The notes beneath the pieces are model-generated. The model was not told the DNA's origin and did no database searches. It saw nothing but the letters and a program-made list of their open reading frames with translations. A DNA stretch of 64,000 nt. It comes from UBA7672 sp965229115. Its GTDB lineage: Bacteria > Pseudomonadota > Alphaproteobacteria > Caulobacterales > Hyphomonadaceae. Positions 62,376-64,000 of the stretch are shown in pieces. Where the stretch lies: contig CBDDIR010000003.1 in assembly GCA_965229115.1 (NCBI GenBank), forward strand, positions 1,302,001 through 1,366,000, written 5' to 3'. The position numbers were made by a program, and so were the translations under genes. How positions within the stretch are numbered: position 1 is the stretch's first letter; the number at the start of each line of letters is the position of its first letter.

Positions 62376-62864
62376 ATGACGAAATACATCGCGAAGGCCA
62401 ACAACGACGTGCTGTCGCATTGCGGCTGTGAGGGCGAGATCGCCTCCGGCCCTGCACAGCTTGATTGCCCGTGGTGCGGCTGCGGTTACCTGATGACCTG
62501 CATGAAGTGCCGCAAGGCTTTCACTTTCGCCCGCGTGATCGATGTCGACCGCACCTATGCAGACATCGTGCGCGACGACCTCGCGCGCCGCGACATCGAA
62601 GTGAATGACGAGATCGTGGGCGAGGGCGTCGAATGGATGACCGAAGCCTTCGCCGACCTGAAGATCGGTGACATCGTCATCTATCTCGACGGCGCCTATC
62701 TCAGCATCGACACCACCAACTTCGCCTATGACGGCTGGTACGCCCAGCACGACTTCGACCGCCTGCCTCACGTCGTCGCCCTGAAACAGCCGGGCGCCCT
62801 GCAAGCCACGCTCGGCGACAAGGACTATTGGCTCGAACGCGAGCTGGTGGACGAAGAGGCGTAG
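62376..62864 (+). CDS. Cys-rich protein with zinc-ribbon-like motif
   Basis: 162 residues. The N-terminal third has a cysteine cluster: HCGCEGE, then CPWCGCGYLMTCMKCRKAF at about 31-49, with a likely C-x2-C / C-x2-C zinc site. The remaining 110 residues are acidic with Trp and Tyr and end in DEEA. No family is recognised. It could be a metal-binding or redox protein, cytosolic since there is no signal sequence. It starts 69 bp after the clpA terminator and converges with the lipoprotein gene. Confidence 0.68.
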   Translation: MTKYIAKANNDVLSHCGCEGEIASGPAQLDCPWCGCGYLMTCMKCRKAFTFARVIDVDRTYADIVRDDLARRDIEVNDEIVGEGVEWMTEAFADLKIGDIVIYLDGAYLSIDTTNFAYDGWYAQHDFDRLPHVVALKQPGALQATLGDKDYWLERELVDEEA

Positions 62865-62867
62865 AGC

Positions 62868-63467
62868 CTACGGCTCCGGCGTCGCGCCGTTGGGGTCGAC
62901 AACTGTGCCGACCTGCGTGGGCCACACGACCGGGAAGGGCGGGCCCTTGCGATCGGGGGCGGTGCAATCCTGCGAGCGCAGTTCCTGCACGGTGAACTTC
63001 TTGCCGTCCCAGTGATACGTGCCTTCCGATCCGCAGCGGCCATCGTCGGCGCTCTTGCGGAATGTCGTCAGCGTTTCATTGCCGGAGTCGATCTCGGCCA
63101 TGCTCGCCTGATCCGTCGCGAACCATGCGCCGGCTTCGTAGTCGGGGATGGTGAGCAGTTCGAGGTCTTCGGCGCTGTGGACCGAGAACAGGCGATGCGT
63201 CGTCGAATAGGCGCCTTGGCTGCAGCCGAGCATCACGATCGCGCCGTTCTGCAGGCCGACCACTTTCGATTCGAGCTGCGCGTCTGCCGAACGCGTGCAT
63301 CCGCCGATGGCGTCGCTGATCGTCTGGGCCGATGCGATGAGCGCCTGGTCGCCTTCGAGATTGCCCACCAGCGGGTTGGCCTTCGCTGCATCGGGATCGC
63401 CGCAAGCGCCAAGAGACACAAGCGCAGCGAAACTCACCGCCAGATTGCAGACCGAAGCCAGTCGCAT
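62868..63467 (-). CDS. Lipoprotein, DUF1176-like
   Basis: 199 residues. Signal sequence with lipobox LGAC (about residues 19-22). The mature part has paired cysteines (GGCTRSADAQ..., MLGCSQGAYST, GRCGSEGTYHWDGKKF), the last pattern typical of DUF1176-like proteins. It is probably periplasmic and disulfide-bonded. Function unknown. It is convergent with the Cys-rich gene (3 bp between stops). Confidence 0.68.
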   Translation of the reverse strand: MRLASVCNLAVSFAALVSLGACGDPDAAKANPLVGNLEGDQALIASAQTISDAIGGCTRSADAQLESKVVGLQNGAIVMLGCSQGAYSTTHRLFSVHSAEDLELLTIPDYEAGAWFATDQASMAEIDSGNETLTTFRKSADDGRCGSEGTYHWDGKKFTVQELRSQDCTAPDRKGPPFPVVWPTQVGTVVDPNGATPEP

Positions 63468-63580
63468 GCACGTCCTCCACAGACCCGGCTGCAGTGATGA
63501 CTAAACATTACTCCAAATCAATGGCTGTTCAGGGAGCAAAATGCAGCAGGTGTAACGGGGCTGTGTCGGCCGTGTGGCGC

Positions 63581-64000
63581 CTACCAATGCTCGCTACGGG
63601 GTTTGCCGCCGAAGATTTCGTCCAGCCGATTCTGCGTTCCCTTGGTAATGTCGGGCGGCGGGGACTTGGGATCGACGAAGCGAACCTCTGCAATCTCGCC
63701 CTTTTGCGTGGATTTGCCCTGCGTCCAGGTCCGGACCCGATAGACCAGTACATGATCGTTCGGGAAGAAGGCGTGGTTGGCGTGGACTGAAATCAGCTCC
63801 AGCGCTTCAGGTGCGGCAATGATTCCCGCCTCTTCCTTGAGTTCCCGCGACAGCGACCATGCACAGGTTTCGAGCCGCTCCACCCCGCCGCCGGGGAAGT
63901 GCCACCCCGCCGTGTAGGTGTGTTTCAGCAGTAGAACATGGCCTTTTTCGTCGACCACCACCCCCCTCACGCCGAGTGTGGCAGGCCGCCGCAGCCGGAA
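63581..64000 (-). CDS. Nudix hydrolase, N-terminally truncated by the window end
   Basis: The frame stays open to 64000 and reads RRPATLGVRGVVVDEKGHVLLL, so the start lies beyond the window; the GTG at 63970 is only an internal codon. The Nudix box GGVERLETCAWSLSRELKEEAGI (split here) fits GX5EX7REUXEEXGU, with the E-E pair at the metal site. The WHFPGGG before it and ISVHANHAFFPNDHVLVY after are typical. Substrate unknown; it is a nucleoside-diphosphate-X hydrolase. Confidence 0.9.
   Translation of the reverse strand, partial: FRLRRPATLGVRGVVVDEKGHVLLLKHTYTAGWHFPGGGVERLETCAWSLSRELKEEAGIIAAPEALELISVHANHAFFPNDHVLVYRVRTWTQGKSTQKGEIAEVRFVDPKSPPPDITKGTQNRLDEIFGGKPRSEHW

Overview
The window is a 64 kb piece of a GC-rich alphaproteobacterial chromosome. 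The best lineage markers are a MipZ-type division-site ATPase (56448-57335) and a PodJ-like polar protein with coiled coil, one membrane segment, Sel1 repeats and a peptidoglycan-binding tail (5230-8823). A ClpS-ClpA pair, a leucine-catabolic (liu/mcc) gene set and a long lptF-lptG-lptD-surA-pdxA-rsmA operon fit the same picture. Together these suggest Caulobacterales or a close relative (Hyphomonadaceae-like). The family cannot be fixed from sequence alone.

Layout. 1-3.5 kb: 3' part of a ligase-associated Lhr-type helicase and pdeM, separated by two related small lipoproteins on the other strand. 3.5-5.1 kb: TauE/SafE exporter and its TIGR02186 partner. 5.2-8.8 kb: PodJ-like protein. 9.0-15.2 kb: MerR regulator and a beta-oxidation operon (acyl-CoA dehydrogenase, thiolase, small membrane protein, FadB-like enzyme) closed by a clear terminator. 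15.2-20.1 kb: small envelope proteins, an OmpA-type lipoprotein, a GST-like protein. 20.1-22.6 kb: vsr and an orphan cytosine-C5 methyltransferase around a membrane protein and an H1-like Lys/Ala-rich protein. 22.7-24.3 kb: rpsF-rpsR-rplI. 24.7-30.7 kb: fabD-fabG-acpP-fabF-mltG-yicC-gmk. 30.7-31.75 kb: a 1 kb gene-free stretch with four cloverleaf-like repeats around a strongly structured segment. 31.75-39.7 kb: LPS export, outer-membrane chaperone, pdxA, rsmA. 39.8-45.2 kb: pepA, holC, a Tat-type HExxH protein, a CRP-patatin fusion. 45.4-53.4 kb: both methylcrotonyl-CoA carboxylase subunits and an enoyl-CoA hydratase, interleaved with a P-loop kinase, two membrane proteins and an outer-membrane barrel. 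53.6-57.8 kb: DUF1489, panC, SPOR lipoprotein, mipZ, DUF6958. 57.8-62.3 kb: a D-Ala-D-Ala carboxypeptidase, clpS-clpA. The end holds a Cys-rich protein, a lipoprotein and a truncated Nudix gene.

Most of this is core metabolism and envelope biogenesis. No insertion sequence, CRISPR array, prophage, rRNA or tRNA gene was seen. The least explained parts are the 30.8-31.75 kb noncoding island, the vsr/methyltransferase neighbourhood, and the lipoprotein pair inside the DNA-ligase-associated repair cluster. All functional statements rest on reading motifs and gene order; no database search was run.
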